A program made the translations under genes and the position numbers. The notes below the pieces were generated by a model. It was not told the DNA's origin. It made no database searches and was given only the letters and a program-made list of their open reading frames with translations. 63,531 nucleotides of DNA, from contig JAEZRP010000050.1 in assembly GCA_023444095.1 (NCBI GenBank), positions 1-63,531 of the forward strand, read 5' to 3'. Source of the stretch: Bacillota bacterium. GTDB lineage: Bacteria > Bacillota > Clostridia > Christensenellales > Aristaeellaceae. This document shows, piece after piece, positions 1-7,502 of the stretch (positions within the stretch are counted from its first letter, which is position 1; each line of letters starts with the position of its first letter).

Positions 1-102
1 CCTTGACAGGCCGCCCGGTTTGCGCTACGATGCAGACAAGGGCGCGCAGGCAGAGCCTGCTGCCGCCCTCTCTCAACTTGGTTCCTATCCGCAGCTTTGG
101 AC

Positions 103-127
103 TTTACACAAAATCTGGGACAGACCC
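103..127. mobile_element. IS256-like terminal sequence, single end
   Basis: The 25 bases starting TTTACACAAAATCTGGGACA and ending GACCC resemble the terminal inverted repeats of IS256-family (mutator-type) elements, which commonly pair a TTTACACAAAA block with a GAGAC/GGGTC-type outer end. Only one end is present. If the reading is right, the body of the element lies to the left of the window. No transposase can be seen in the first 100 bases. The call rests on the terminus alone and is tentative. Confidence 0.3.
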
Positions 128-587
128 TTGCTTTGTTGTATTGTGGTTTTCCCGGCGTACACAGTCCCATAATTTTGATGGTTTTTCTTCCCTCTATTCA
201 GCCATTAGATGTTTGATGCCCTGAGATTTTGTGCCCGGATTGTCATTTCTATAGCCTTGCATCAGGTTAATTGCCTCCGAATAGCGAGATCCGCGCCGAG
301 AGCAATCACAAAGGTATGCAGTGCGTCTAACGCGCTGTGAAGAAGTGAACACATCACGACAGTCTGTGCCAATGCCTTAAGCGCATTGGTTTTCATTCCT
401 GATTTGCCCTTGATTTTTCCCTCATGAGCATCGGTAAAGCAGTAGATGAGCTATAAGCACCGATAACAGCAGATAACGCGCTCACTTGCATAAACTCCTT
501 GTAATTTGGGGATTTTTAAGCCTCTGGCGGCAGTTTTTAATAGGTGTCAAGGGCTTGCAAAAGCAGAGGGTTCAAATTCCAATCTAT

Positions 588-610
588 CAGAGCCTCTCAG
601 TGAGGCTCTG
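588..610. repeat. Perfect 9-bp inverted repeat
   Basis: CAGAGCCTC and GAGGCTCTG are perfectly complementary around a 5-base loop. No T-run follows on either strand, so it is not a standard intrinsic terminator. It lies within the low-GC remnant region and may be part of the same former element. Confidence 0.4.
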
Positions 611-919
611 TATCATGGCACGGTTAAGAGCGATAGTGGGTAAGGCATCATGCACAACCGCAGGTTCCATAATTGGCCTGCGGCTTTCCCGTGTAATGAT
701 TAACCCGCTATGTACCCAATGCACCCGCGTACCTAATGTCCCTTTATACAGAGAAGCGTCGTATGTGGCGTTTTTTCATTTTCCGATCCCTCTGCATCAT
801 TTCTGCACATCCCGATGCTATCATTTTGCGCATGCCGAGCGGAGAAACGCGCTCAAACGCAAGTTTTTGTAAATTGAGCTCTTGATCGGCCGTCGGCAAG
901 CAGAAGGAGGATCGATTTC

Positions 920-1498
920 ATGATCACCAGAACATTCGGCAAGCTCATCGGCGGGGCCGCGCTGCTTTTGATGCTCCTTGCGCTCGCGGCATGCGGAAGC
1001 GACGATCGCACGGCGCAGGTCGCGGCACAGACAACGACGCAGGCGGCGACCGAGCAGGCCACGGAAGCTGCGACGGAACAAGCGACAGAAGCGAAGACCG
1101 AACAGCCCACGGAAGCTGCGTCAGGAAGCGACCTCGTGATCCCGATTGCGGGTATCACGGAGAACGCGGGTTTCTACCCGGTCGACGTGGACGGGACCGA
1201 GATGGAAGTGATCGCGGTCATGGCGCCCGACGGCACAATCCGGACGGCCTTCAATACCTGCCAAATCTGCTACGGCTCCGGCCGCGGCTACTACGTGCAG
1301 GAGGGCGACCAGCTCGTCTGCCAGAATTGCGGAAACCGGTTCGACATGTCGCAGGTCGAGATGGTCTCCGGCGGCTGCAATCCCTGGCCGATCCTCGACG
1401 AGGACAAGACTACGGATGAAACGAACATCACCATCTCCTATTCCTTTCTGAAAAAGTCGGTAACCCTGTTTGAAAACTGGAAGAGCGTTCAATATTAA
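920..1498 (+). CDS. DUF2318-type lipoprotein with cysteine-pair metal/Fe-S motif
   Basis: This is a 192-residue lipoprotein. The N-terminus has a basic start, a hydrophobic stretch and a lipobox LAAC (residues 22-25), so Cys25 should be lipid-modified and the protein anchored outside the membrane. Residues 30-69 are a Thr/Glu/Gln/Ala linker with repeated ATEQATEA-like units. The C-terminal domain has Cys114-x2-Cys117, Cys134-x2-Cys137 and a GGCNP motif (Cys153). This arrangement is characteristic of DUF2318 proteins, which are annotated as membrane Fe-S or metal-binding and often occur near iron or copper transport genes. An AAGGAGG ribosome site at 904-910 supports the start. The two-component system just downstream may sense the same compartment. 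The ligand is not known. Confidence 0.8.
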   Translation: MITRTFGKLIGGAALLLMLLALAACGSDDRTAQVAAQTTTQAATEQATEAATEQATEAKTEQPTEAASGSDLVIPIAGITENAGFYPVDVDGTEMEVIAVMAPDGTIRTAFNTCQICYGSGRGYYVQEGDQLVCQNCGNRFDMSQVEMVSGGCNPWPILDEDKTTDETNITISYSFLKKSVTLFENWKSVQY

Positions 1499-1544
1499 CG
1501 AACTTGGGGTACATTGTCTGTAAATTCATACGATGAGATGGTGA

Positions 1545-2249
1545 ATGATGGCAAAGGATGCGCGGGCGATTCTTGTGGTGGACGACGAGCCGAAGATTCG
1601 GTCGGCGGTGGCCGCCTATCTGGAGAGCAAGGGGCACAGGGTTTTGACGGCGGAGGGCGGCGCGGACGCGCTGACTCTCTTCGCGCGCGAGAACGTCTCG
1701 CTCGTCATCCTCGACCTCATGATGCCGGGAATGAGCGGCGAGGAGGTCTGCGCCGCGATCCGGCGCGTCTCCCGCGCGCCGATCGTCATGCTGACGGCGA
1801 AGGCGGGCGAGGAAAACCTTGTACGCGGGTTGAAGCTCGGTGCGGACGACTATATCGCGAAGCCGTTCAGCCTGCGCGAGCTGGCCGCGCGCGTCGAGGC
1901 CATCCTCCGGCGGACGGAAAGCGACCTCGCACCCCTCGCCGTGCGGAATTCGTGGAGAGAGGGCGACCTGACGGTCGATTTTGAGAAGAACTCCGTCCTG
2001 AAAAGGGGAAGGCCCGTCGCGCTCACGCCGAGCGAGATGCGCATCCTCGCGGCGCTCGTCAAATATCCGGGCAAGGTGTTCACGCGCACGGAGCTTGTGG
2101 AAGTCGCGCTCGGCGATGATTTCGATGGCTTTGAGCGGACCGTGGACAGCCACGTGCGCAATCTGCGCCACAAGATCGAGGACGACCCGAAGTACCCCGT
2201 CTATGTGCTGACGGTGCACGGGCTGGGTTACAAGTTCGGGGGTGTGTGA
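1545..2249 (+). CDS. OmpR/PhoB-family response regulator
   Basis: This 234-residue DNA-binding regulator is half of a two-component system. The receiver domain (about residues 7-120) has the acidic pair Asp13-Asp14, phospho-acceptor Asp57 in the VILDLMMPG context, Thr84 and Lys106 (AKPF). The C-terminal winged helix (about 138-232) has the typical RTVDSHVRNLRHKIE recognition helix and a GLGYKF wing. The start is ATGATG; either Met is possible, and the ribosome site is weak. The stop codon directly abuts the start of the kinase gene, so the pair is co-transcribed and probably co-translated. No target promoter is evident. The lipoprotein gene 46 bases upstream is a candidate partner or target, which is an inference from position. 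Confidence 0.92.
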   Translation: MMAKDARAILVVDDEPKIRSAVAAYLESKGHRVLTAEGGADALTLFARENVSLVILDLMMPGMSGEEVCAAIRRVSRAPIVMLTAKAGEENLVRGLKLGADDYIAKPFSLRELAARVEAILRRTESDLAPLAVRNSWREGDLTVDFEKNSVLKRGRPVALTPSEMRILAALVKYPGKVFTRTELVEVALGDDFDGFERTVDSHVRNLRHKIEDDPKYPVYVLTVHGLGYKFGGV

Positions 2250-3659
2250 ATGGGGCGCGGACTCAGGTGGCATCTGACGATCGTGATCGCGCTTGTGGCG
2301 CTCGCCTCCGTCGTCGTCGCGAGCGTGTGCGCGAATGCGGTCATCCGGCAAACGTTCGACAATTACGTCGCGAGTCAACAGAAAAGCGACATGGACGGGA
2401 TCGCTGCGAACCTCGCCATCGGTTACGACGCGGGCGCGTGGGACGAGGATTTCGTACATGGGATCGGCATGAGCGCGCTGCATGACGGGTTTGTCATCCG
2501 AGTTTTCGACGCAGGGGGCGGCACGGTGTGGGACGCGGAAAACCACGAGATGCGCCTGTGCAGACACGTGATGGACGAGATTGCTGCCCGCATGGAGGAA
2601 AAACGGCCCAACATGGCGGGCGGCTATATGACGGAGACGCGCGCCGTCGCGGTCAACGGAATCGAAATCGGAAGGGTTCAGATCGGGCACTACGGGCCTT
2701 ATTTCTTAAACCAGGGCGACTTCGACTTCCTCGACGCGCTGAACCTGGCTCTCGCGCTCGTCGGCGGGTTCGCGCTTTTGCTTGCGGTCGCAACGGGCGC
2801 TCTGCTCGCGCGGAGGATCGCGCGGCCGATTTCAAGGGTCGCGGATGTCGCGCACGAAATTGCGGGCGGCCGCTACGGCGCGCGCTTTGAAGAGAAAACG
2901 CGCATCCGCGAGCTTCTCGCGCTGGCAGAATCGATCAACCGACTTTCGGGCGCGCTGGACGCGCAGGAAAAGCTGCGCAAGCGCCTTGCGGTCGACGTGG
3001 CGCACGAACTCAGGACGCCGCTGACGGCGGTTTCCGCGCACCTCGAGATGATGATCGATGGGGTATGGGATGCGACGCCGGAGCGGCTCGAGGGATGCGC
3101 AGAGGAAATCGCGCGGCTTTCACGGCTGGTCGCCGAGCTTGAGAAGCTGGCGGAGATCGAGGATGAAAACATGAGGCTGAACCGCACGGGGCTCGACCTG
3201 TCGCAGCTCGCGCGCACAGCGGCGCTGCGGTTCGAGGCCGAGGCGGGCGCGAAGAGGATCGCGATCACGGTTGCCGGCGAAGCCTCTCTCGTTTCGGCGG
3301 ACCCGGAGCGGATGAATCAGGTCGTCACAAACCTCGTTTCAAACGCGACCAAGTATACGCCCGAAGGTGGGACGATCCGGATCGAGACAGGCGGCGACGA
3401 GGCGTTCGGCACAATTTCCGTCAAGGACAGCGGAATCGGCATTCCGGCGAACGAGCTGCCGCATGTGTTCGAACGGTTCTACCGCGCGGAGGGCTCGCGC
3501 AGCCGCAAGACGGGCGGCGCGGGGATCGGCCTTGCCATCGTGAAGGCGATCGTCGAGGCCCACGGCGGAGCCGTCAGGGCCGAGAGCGAGGAAGGGCGTG
3601 GAAGCAGATTCACCGTCGCCCTGCCCCGCGCCTTCGAACATGAACCGATTATTCGTTGA
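2250..3659 (+). CDS. Membrane sensor histidine kinase
   Basis: This 469-residue kinase is the partner of the response regulator that ends one base before its start. It has two membrane segments (about residues 9-30 and 163-187) flanking an extracytoplasmic sensor region of about 130 residues. A HAMP-like linker (188-240) follows. The HisKA domain has phosphorylatable His252 in the AHELRTPLTAV motif. The ATPase domain has the N box NLVSNATKY (361-369), G1 DSGIGI (393-398), F box FERFYR, and G2 GGAGIGLAI (422-430). The architecture is BaeS/ResE-like. The sensor domain resembles nothing I recognise, so the stimulus is unknown. The last 11 bases overlap the convergent SH3-protein gene, leaving no room for a conventional terminator. 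Confidence 0.92.
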   Translation: MGRGLRWHLTIVIALVALASVVVASVCANAVIRQTFDNYVASQQKSDMDGIAANLAIGYDAGAWDEDFVHGIGMSALHDGFVIRVFDAGGGTVWDAENHEMRLCRHVMDEIAARMEEKRPNMAGGYMTETRAVAVNGIEIGRVQIGHYGPYFLNQGDFDFLDALNLALALVGGFALLLAVATGALLARRIARPISRVADVAHEIAGGRYGARFEEKTRIRELLALAESINRLSGALDAQEKLRKRLAVDVAHELRTPLTAVSAHLEMMIDGVWDATPERLEGCAEEIARLSRLVAELEKLAEIEDENMRLNRTGLDLSQLARTAALRFEAEAGAKRIAITVAGEASLVSADPERMNQVVTNLVSNATKYTPEGGTIRIETGGDEAFGTISVKDSGIGIPANELPHVFERFYRAEGSRSRKTGGAGIGLAIVKAIVEAHGGAVRAESEEGRGSRFTVALPRAFEHEPIIR

Positions 3660-4446
3660 CGACAATCGACGAGAGCGCAAAGCTCTCCGGATCGTCGAGG
3701 TTGTCGGCACGGATACCCGCGCGGCCCGTCCCGATCAGGTTCGCATCCGCGCCTCGAACCTCAAAATAAAGCGTATAATCGCCCATTCCCATGTCGATGA
3801 CGTTCGTGAGGACGGCGGAGCCGCCTTGAACGTCATCATCTTTTTCATGCCAATCAAAGAAACCGTCCGCAGAACGGAGAGAATCCGGCGTCACGCCGAA
3901 GTAGCGATCGACGATCGAAGCGAGAACGGATGCCGGTAAACGGGCATACGCTTCGTCGCATGTCCCCGTCTCGAGTGTACCTGGCGCGTCGAGCCAAACG
4001 CGCCGGGCCGCGAATTCCGCGAGCAGAGAACCGGATTCATCGGTCAGAAAAAACGCGCCCTGTGAAAGCTCCGCGAAACCCGTCTCCGTAAAGGCGGTCA
4101 GGAAGGCGTTCAGATTCTCGCGCTGCGCGTCCGTGATTGTGTCCCGGATCGAGAGGCCGCCGAGGGATACGGCGTAGTCGAGCGCGGCGGAGGGGACGTA
4201 ACCCCTCTTTCCCTGAAAATGGACGCGCGTAAATCCTTCGTCGATCTCTGCGAGCACCGTCACCTCCGCGCCCGCCGGGATTTCGCACAGCCTTTCGGCG
4301 GTGACGGACGGTTCCGTGAGCAAGGCAATCGGATCCGCCATCGGCACGACGACCGCCGCCGAGCCGACGAGCATGTCGGTCTCCGCGCCCGCCACACTCT
4401 GGGAAAGAAGTGTCAGGGCGAGCGCGAAGAGAAACGTTTTCTTCAT
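3649..4446 (-). CDS. Secreted SH3b-domain protein of unknown function
   Basis: This 265-residue exported protein has a signal peptide at residues 1-21, with likely cleavage after AGA. A bacterial SH3-like region lies at about 34-95 (LLTEPSVTAERLCEIPAGAEVTVL followed by FTRVHFQGKRGYVPSAAL). Such domains usually bind cell-wall peptides. The C-terminal 150 residues are acidic and match no family I know. There is no lipobox and no membrane anchor, so it is probably released or wall-associated. An AAGGAGG ribosome site lies 6 bases before the start. It follows the sirtuin gene by 11 bases on the same strand, suggesting an operon with nagA and the sirtuin. That link to wall amino-sugar turnover is an inference. 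Confidence 0.7.
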   Translation of the reverse strand: MKKTFLFALALTLLSQSVAGAETDMLVGSAAVVVPMADPIALLTEPSVTAERLCEIPAGAEVTVLAEIDEGFTRVHFQGKRGYVPSAALDYAVSLGGLSIRDTITDAQRENLNAFLTAFTETGFAELSQGAFFLTDESGSLLAEFAARRVWLDAPGTLETGTCDEAYARLPASVLASIVDRYFGVTPDSLRSADGFFDWHEKDDDVQGGSAVLTNVIDMGMGDYTLYFEVRGADANLIGTGRAGIRADNLDDPESFALSSIVVNE

Positions 4447-4457
4447 TCCGGCCTCCT

Positions 4458-5171
4458 TCAGAGCTTTGACAGAAGCGCGCCGATGGACTCGCGGAATACG
4501 AGGTTCGCACGCGCGTCCTTCGGCGTAGCGGTGCGGTTGATGAGCACCAGGCGGCTTCCCCGGTACGAATCGATCAGACCGGCAGCCGGATACACGCTCA
4601 GGCTCGTGCCGCCGACGATCAGAAGGTCGGCAGACATGATCGCGGAGATCGCGCCGACCATGACCTCCTCGTTCAGCGGCTCCTCATAGAGAACCACGTC
4701 GGGCTTGACGACCCCGCCGCAGCCGCAGAGCGGGACGCCCTGCGCGTCCCGTACATCCTCAAGCCGATGGAACGCGCCGCAGCGCACGCAGGAATTGCGG
4801 CAAACTGAGCCGTGCAGCTCGAACACATTTTTTGAGCCCGCGCGCTGGTGAAGGCCGTCGATGTTCTGGGTGACGACAGCCAACAGTTTCCCCGTCCGCT
4901 CCCATTCCGCGAGCTTTTTGTGCGCTTCGTTCGGTTCGGCGCCGCGCGGAAGCATCTTGTCCCGGTAAAAATCGAAGAACTCGGCGGGCTGGCGCTCGAA
5001 GAAGGAACGGCTGAGCATCACTTCGGGCGGATACCTGAACTTCTGGTTGTACAGACCGTCCTCGCTCCGGAAGTCGGGGATGCCGCTCTCCGTGGACACG
5101 CCCGCACCGCCGAAAAACACGATGCGGCGGCTCTCCCCCACCCACTGCCGCAGGATGTCGATCCCGTTCAC
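4458..5171 (-). CDS. cobB: Sir2-family NAD-dependent protein deacylase
   Basis: This 237-residue sirtuin removes acyl groups from protein lysines using NAD+. Starting from the GTG at 5171, it has the NAD-binding motif GAGVSTESGIPDFR (22-35), TQNIDGLH (101-108) and catalytic His120. The zinc ligands appear as Cys128-x2-Cys131 and a shortened Cys149-x-Cys151, where most homologues have C-x2-C; Cys124 is also nearby. The open frame extends further upstream, but that part is arginine-rich antisense of nagA. The GTG overlaps the nagA stop by four bases (GTGA), which argues for translational coupling and fixes the start. No separate ribosome site is visible. Length is normal for the family. Confidence 0.9.
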   Translation of the reverse strand: MNGIDILRQWVGESRRIVFFGGAGVSTESGIPDFRSEDGLYNQKFRYPPEVMLSRSFFERQPAEFFDFYRDKMLPRGAEPNEAHKKLAEWERTGKLLAVVTQNIDGLHQRAGSKNVFELHGSVCRNSCVRCGAFHRLEDVRDAQGVPLCGCGGVVKPDVVLYEEPLNEEVMVGAISAIMSADLLIVGGTSLSVYPAAGLIDSYRGSRLVLINRTATPKDARANLVFRESIGALLSKL

Positions 5172-6310
5172 ACGGAGGTCCCGCGTGCCGCGTACGCCGT
5201 CTCTCCGGCGACGATCGTCCGGATCGGCTCGAAGGCCGCGTCGAAGACGACGATGTCGGCGTCCTTGCCAGGTTCGAGGGAACCCTTTCTGTCGGAAACG
5301 CCGATGGCGCACGCGGGATTGAGAGAGGCCATCTGGATGGCGTCATGCGCGGACGCGCCGCCCTTCTCGACCATGCTTTTGACCGCGAGGTTGTAGCGGA
5401 GCACGCTGCCCGCGATCGTTCCGTCCGGGAGGAGGCACTTGATGCCGCGCACGTGCATGACGTGCCCGCCGAGATCGTAGTCTCCGTCCGCGAGCCCGCC
5501 CGCGCGGGTGCAGTCCGTGATGAGCACGAGATGGTCGCCCTTGACCTTCCGCAGGATCCCGAACCACGCGGGGTGGATGTGGAAGCCGTCCGCGATCAGC
5601 TCGCAATAGACGCGCTCGTCCCAAAGCACCTCGCCCGTGAGGCCCGGCTCCCGGTGGCCGAGGGTTGGCATGGCGTTGAACGTGTGGGTGGCCTGCGTCG
5701 CCCCCGCGTCGACGGCGCGCCTCGCGCATTCGAAATCGGCGGTGGAGTGGCCGATGGCGACGTGCATGCCCGCCTTCGTGACCCTTTCGATTACCTTGAT
5801 CGCGCCCTCGAGTTCCGGGGCGATGGTCGTGAGGCGGATCACGTCCGCATGCTTCAGGAGGAAGTTCGCGTCGGGCAGGCGCAGATAAGCGGGATCGTGC
5901 GCGCCACGCTTGGCGAGGCTCAGAAACGGGCCTTCGGCGTTCACGCCCAGCGCGCGCGCCTCGCCCGGCATGGGGCTCTTGACAAGCTCCCGCGCCGCTT
6001 CGAAGGCGCGCTCAAGCGCGTCGTACGGAAGGGTCATCGTGGTCGGGAGGAAGGAGGTGACGCCGTTTCGCGCGACGCCGCGCGCCATCCTCCGAAGGCC
6101 CTTCAGGTCGCCGTCGCTCGCATCCGCGCCATCGTAGCCGTGGACGTGGACGTCGATCAGGCCGGGCGAGACGTAGCCGCCCTTCGCGTCGATGATCTCG
6201 CAGTCCGGGACGTCGGTCGTGATCCCAATGATCCGATCGGCAAAGACGAGGGTTTTTCCCTCTACGATGCCCTCGGGAGCGACGATTCTTCCGTTCACAA
6301 TCGCTTTCAT
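5168..6310 (-). CDS. nagA: N-acetylglucosamine-6-phosphate deacetylase
   Basis: This 380-residue cytoplasmic amidohydrolase converts GlcNAc-6-phosphate to glucosamine-6-phosphate and acetate, the first committed step of amino-sugar catabolism and wall recycling. The fold signatures are all present: HVHG (55-58), metal ligand Glu126 in NAEGPF, His188 in GHST, His209 in THTFNAM, and catalytic Asp266 in ITDCTRAGG. Length is typical. No nagB or PTS gene is nearby. Instead it is coupled by a 4-base overlap to the sirtuin gene. The upstream region consists of 92-93 bp tandem repeats rather than a recognisable NagC-type operator. Confidence 0.95.
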   Translation of the reverse strand: MKAIVNGRIVAPEGIVEGKTLVFADRIIGITTDVPDCEIIDAKGGYVSPGLIDVHVHGYDGADASDGDLKGLRRMARGVARNGVTSFLPTTMTLPYDALERAFEAARELVKSPMPGEARALGVNAEGPFLSLAKRGAHDPAYLRLPDANFLLKHADVIRLTTIAPELEGAIKVIERVTKAGMHVAIGHSTADFECARRAVDAGATQATHTFNAMPTLGHREPGLTGEVLWDERVYCELIADGFHIHPAWFGILRKVKGDHLVLITDCTRAGGLADGDYDLGGHVMHVRGIKCLLPDGTIAGSVLRYNLAVKSMVEKGGASAHDAIQMASLNPACAIGVSDRKGSLEPGKDADIVVFDAAFEPIRTIVAGETAYAARGTSV

Positions 6311-6372
6311 ATGTTCACCTCATCAAGAACCGCCCGCCGCGTGCGCGGGGGCGGCGAATTTCCGGAGGTCCC

Positions 6373-6583
6373 GCGTTCGCCAAAGGTGAAGGCGGGCGAT
6401 GTTGAGGTCCCGCAAAGCGGGACTTGAGGGCGAGGACAGCGCTCGCGCTCCGCAGCCTGAAACCCGCGTTCGACAAGGCGAAGGCGGGCGATGTTGCGGT
6501 CCCGCAAAGCGGGACTTGAGGGCGAGGACAGCGCTCACACTCCACAGCCCGAAATCTGCGTTCGCCAAGGCGAAGGCGGGCGA
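6373..6583. repeat. 92-93 bp tandem repeat (2.3 copies) with internal palindrome
   Basis: Copy 1 spans 6373-6465, copy 2 spans 6466-6557, and a partial third copy (6558-6583) runs right up to the ftsY stop codon. The copies begin GCGTTCG(C/A)CAA and are nearly identical, differing mainly by point changes and one extra A in copy 1. Copies 1 and 2 each contain the perfect palindrome GTCCCGC-AAA-GCGGGAC, followed by CTTGAGGGCGAGGACAGCGC. The hairpins lie between ftsY and nagA, which are on the same strand, so they could end, stabilise or insulate the transcripts. Short plus-strand open frames through the repeat are by-products of its composition. Confidence 0.8.
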
Positions 6584-7483
6584 TTACCCAAAGATCGCGT
6601 CGATGAAGGCCGGAGCGTCGAAAGGCTGGAGGTCGTCAATCTTTTCTCCAAGGCCGATGTAGCGAACCGGCATGTGCATCTCATTCGCAATGGCGACCGC
6701 AATGCCACCCTTGGCCGTGCTGTCGAGCTTTGTGAGGACGATCCCGTCGATGTCCGCGACGCCGGAGAACGCCTTCGCCTGCGTCAGTCCGTTCTGGCCG
6801 GTGTTCGCATCGATCACAAGGAGCGCCTTGGTCGTCGCCTCCGGGTAGTCTCGCTCGACGACGCGGCTGATTTTCTTGAGTTCCTCCATCAGGTGCGCCT
6901 TGTTGTGGAGACGTCCGGCGGTATCGACAATCATGATGTCGACATTCCTGGCCTTCGCGGCCTGAATGCCGTCGTAGACCACGGCGGCGGGATCCGCTCC
7001 TTCCTGATGCTTGATGATCGGGACGTCCGCGCGCTGCGCCCACACGGTCAGCTGATCCGCAGCCGCCGCGCGGAAGGTATCGCCCGCGCAGATGATGACC
7101 TTGCGGCCGATCAGCTTGAAGCGCGCGGCAAGCTTCCCGATGGTGGTGGTCTTCCCCACGCCGTTCACGCCCACGATGATGAGCACCATCGGCGTCTTTA
7201 ATTCCATGGGCTCGGCGCGCATGATGTCCGCGAGGATGACCTTGAGCGCGTTCTTCGCCTTCTCGGGGTTGCCGATCTTCTCGGCCTCACACTTCTTGCG
7301 CAGCCGGTCGACGGCGAGAAGCGTCGTAGGCATGCCGATGTCCGCCATGACGAGGATGTCGGTCAGTTCCTCGTAGAAGTCGTCGTCGAGCTCCTTATAG
7401 CTCTCCACAAGGTCGTCCATGCGCCCGGAAAACGCGTCGCGCGTACGCTGGAGACCCGCCTTGATCTTATCGAATAGTCCCAT
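6584..7483 (-). CDS. ftsY: Signal recognition particle receptor GTPase FtsY
   Basis: This 299-residue SRP receptor docks Ffh-ribosome complexes at the membrane. The N domain is helical (1-90). The NG domain has P-loop GVNGVGKTT (105-113), the DTFRAAA motif, DTAGR (187-191), TKLD (250-253) and a GLGEKIDDLQPF closing motif. It lacks the long acidic A domain of Proteobacterial FtsY, as is usual in Firmicutes. It lies 19 bases after smc, giving the common order rnc-smc-ftsY. The expected downstream ffh-ylxM pair is absent; the tandem repeat starts immediately at the stop codon. Confidence 0.97.
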   Translation of the reverse strand: MGLFDKIKAGLQRTRDAFSGRMDDLVESYKELDDDFYEELTDILVMADIGMPTTLLAVDRLRKKCEAEKIGNPEKAKNALKVILADIMRAEPMELKTPMVLIIVGVNGVGKTTTIGKLAARFKLIGRKVIICAGDTFRAAAADQLTVWAQRADVPIIKHQEGADPAAVVYDGIQAAKARNVDIMIVDTAGRLHNKAHLMEELKKISRVVERDYPEATTKALLVIDANTGQNGLTQAKAFSGVADIDGIVLTKLDSTAKGGIAVAIANEMHMPVRYIGLGEKIDDLQPFDAPAFIDAIFG

Positions 7484-7502
7484 GAACTTCCTCCTAAACG
7501 GC

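Larger units (their letters stand above)
1..919. other. Low-GC, apparently non-coding region with mobile-element remnants
   Basis: This is the only long stretch without a convincing gene. Its base composition is visibly more AT-rich than the rest of the window. On the minus strand a reading frame ending near 255 contains short protein-like runs (for example IYCFTDAHEGKIKGKSGM near 440-385) but is cut off by a stop just upstream. A second short frame, with an AAGGAG ribosome site near 500, ends after about 32 residues. I read this as decayed coding sequence of a former mobile or accessory element. The short plus-strand open frame at 486-872 has no recognisable motif, no clear ribosome site and unusual codon use, so I do not call it a gene. 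What the decayed gene once encoded is unknown. Confidence 0.45.

Noticed and set aside
561..585. tRNA T-arm-like sequence GGGTTCAAATTCC
   Set aside because: The flanking bases do not form a 5-bp T stem, and no acceptor, D or anticodon arm can be drawn upstream. It is not a tRNA or a clear attachment site.
486..872. 128-codon open frame on the plus strand in the low-GC region
   Set aside because: There is no ribosome site, no recognisable domain, and codon use unlike the neighbours. It crosses two hairpins and is best explained as chance in decayed DNA.
1428..2690. 420-codon open frame on the minus strand
   Set aside because: It lies antisense to the response regulator and kinase, which have full domain evidence. 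It shows only composition-driven sequence.
6399..6662. Overlapping short frames in all phases through the tandem repeat
   Set aside because: They exist because the 92-bp unit lacks stops in several frames. No start signal or protein-like sequence was seen.
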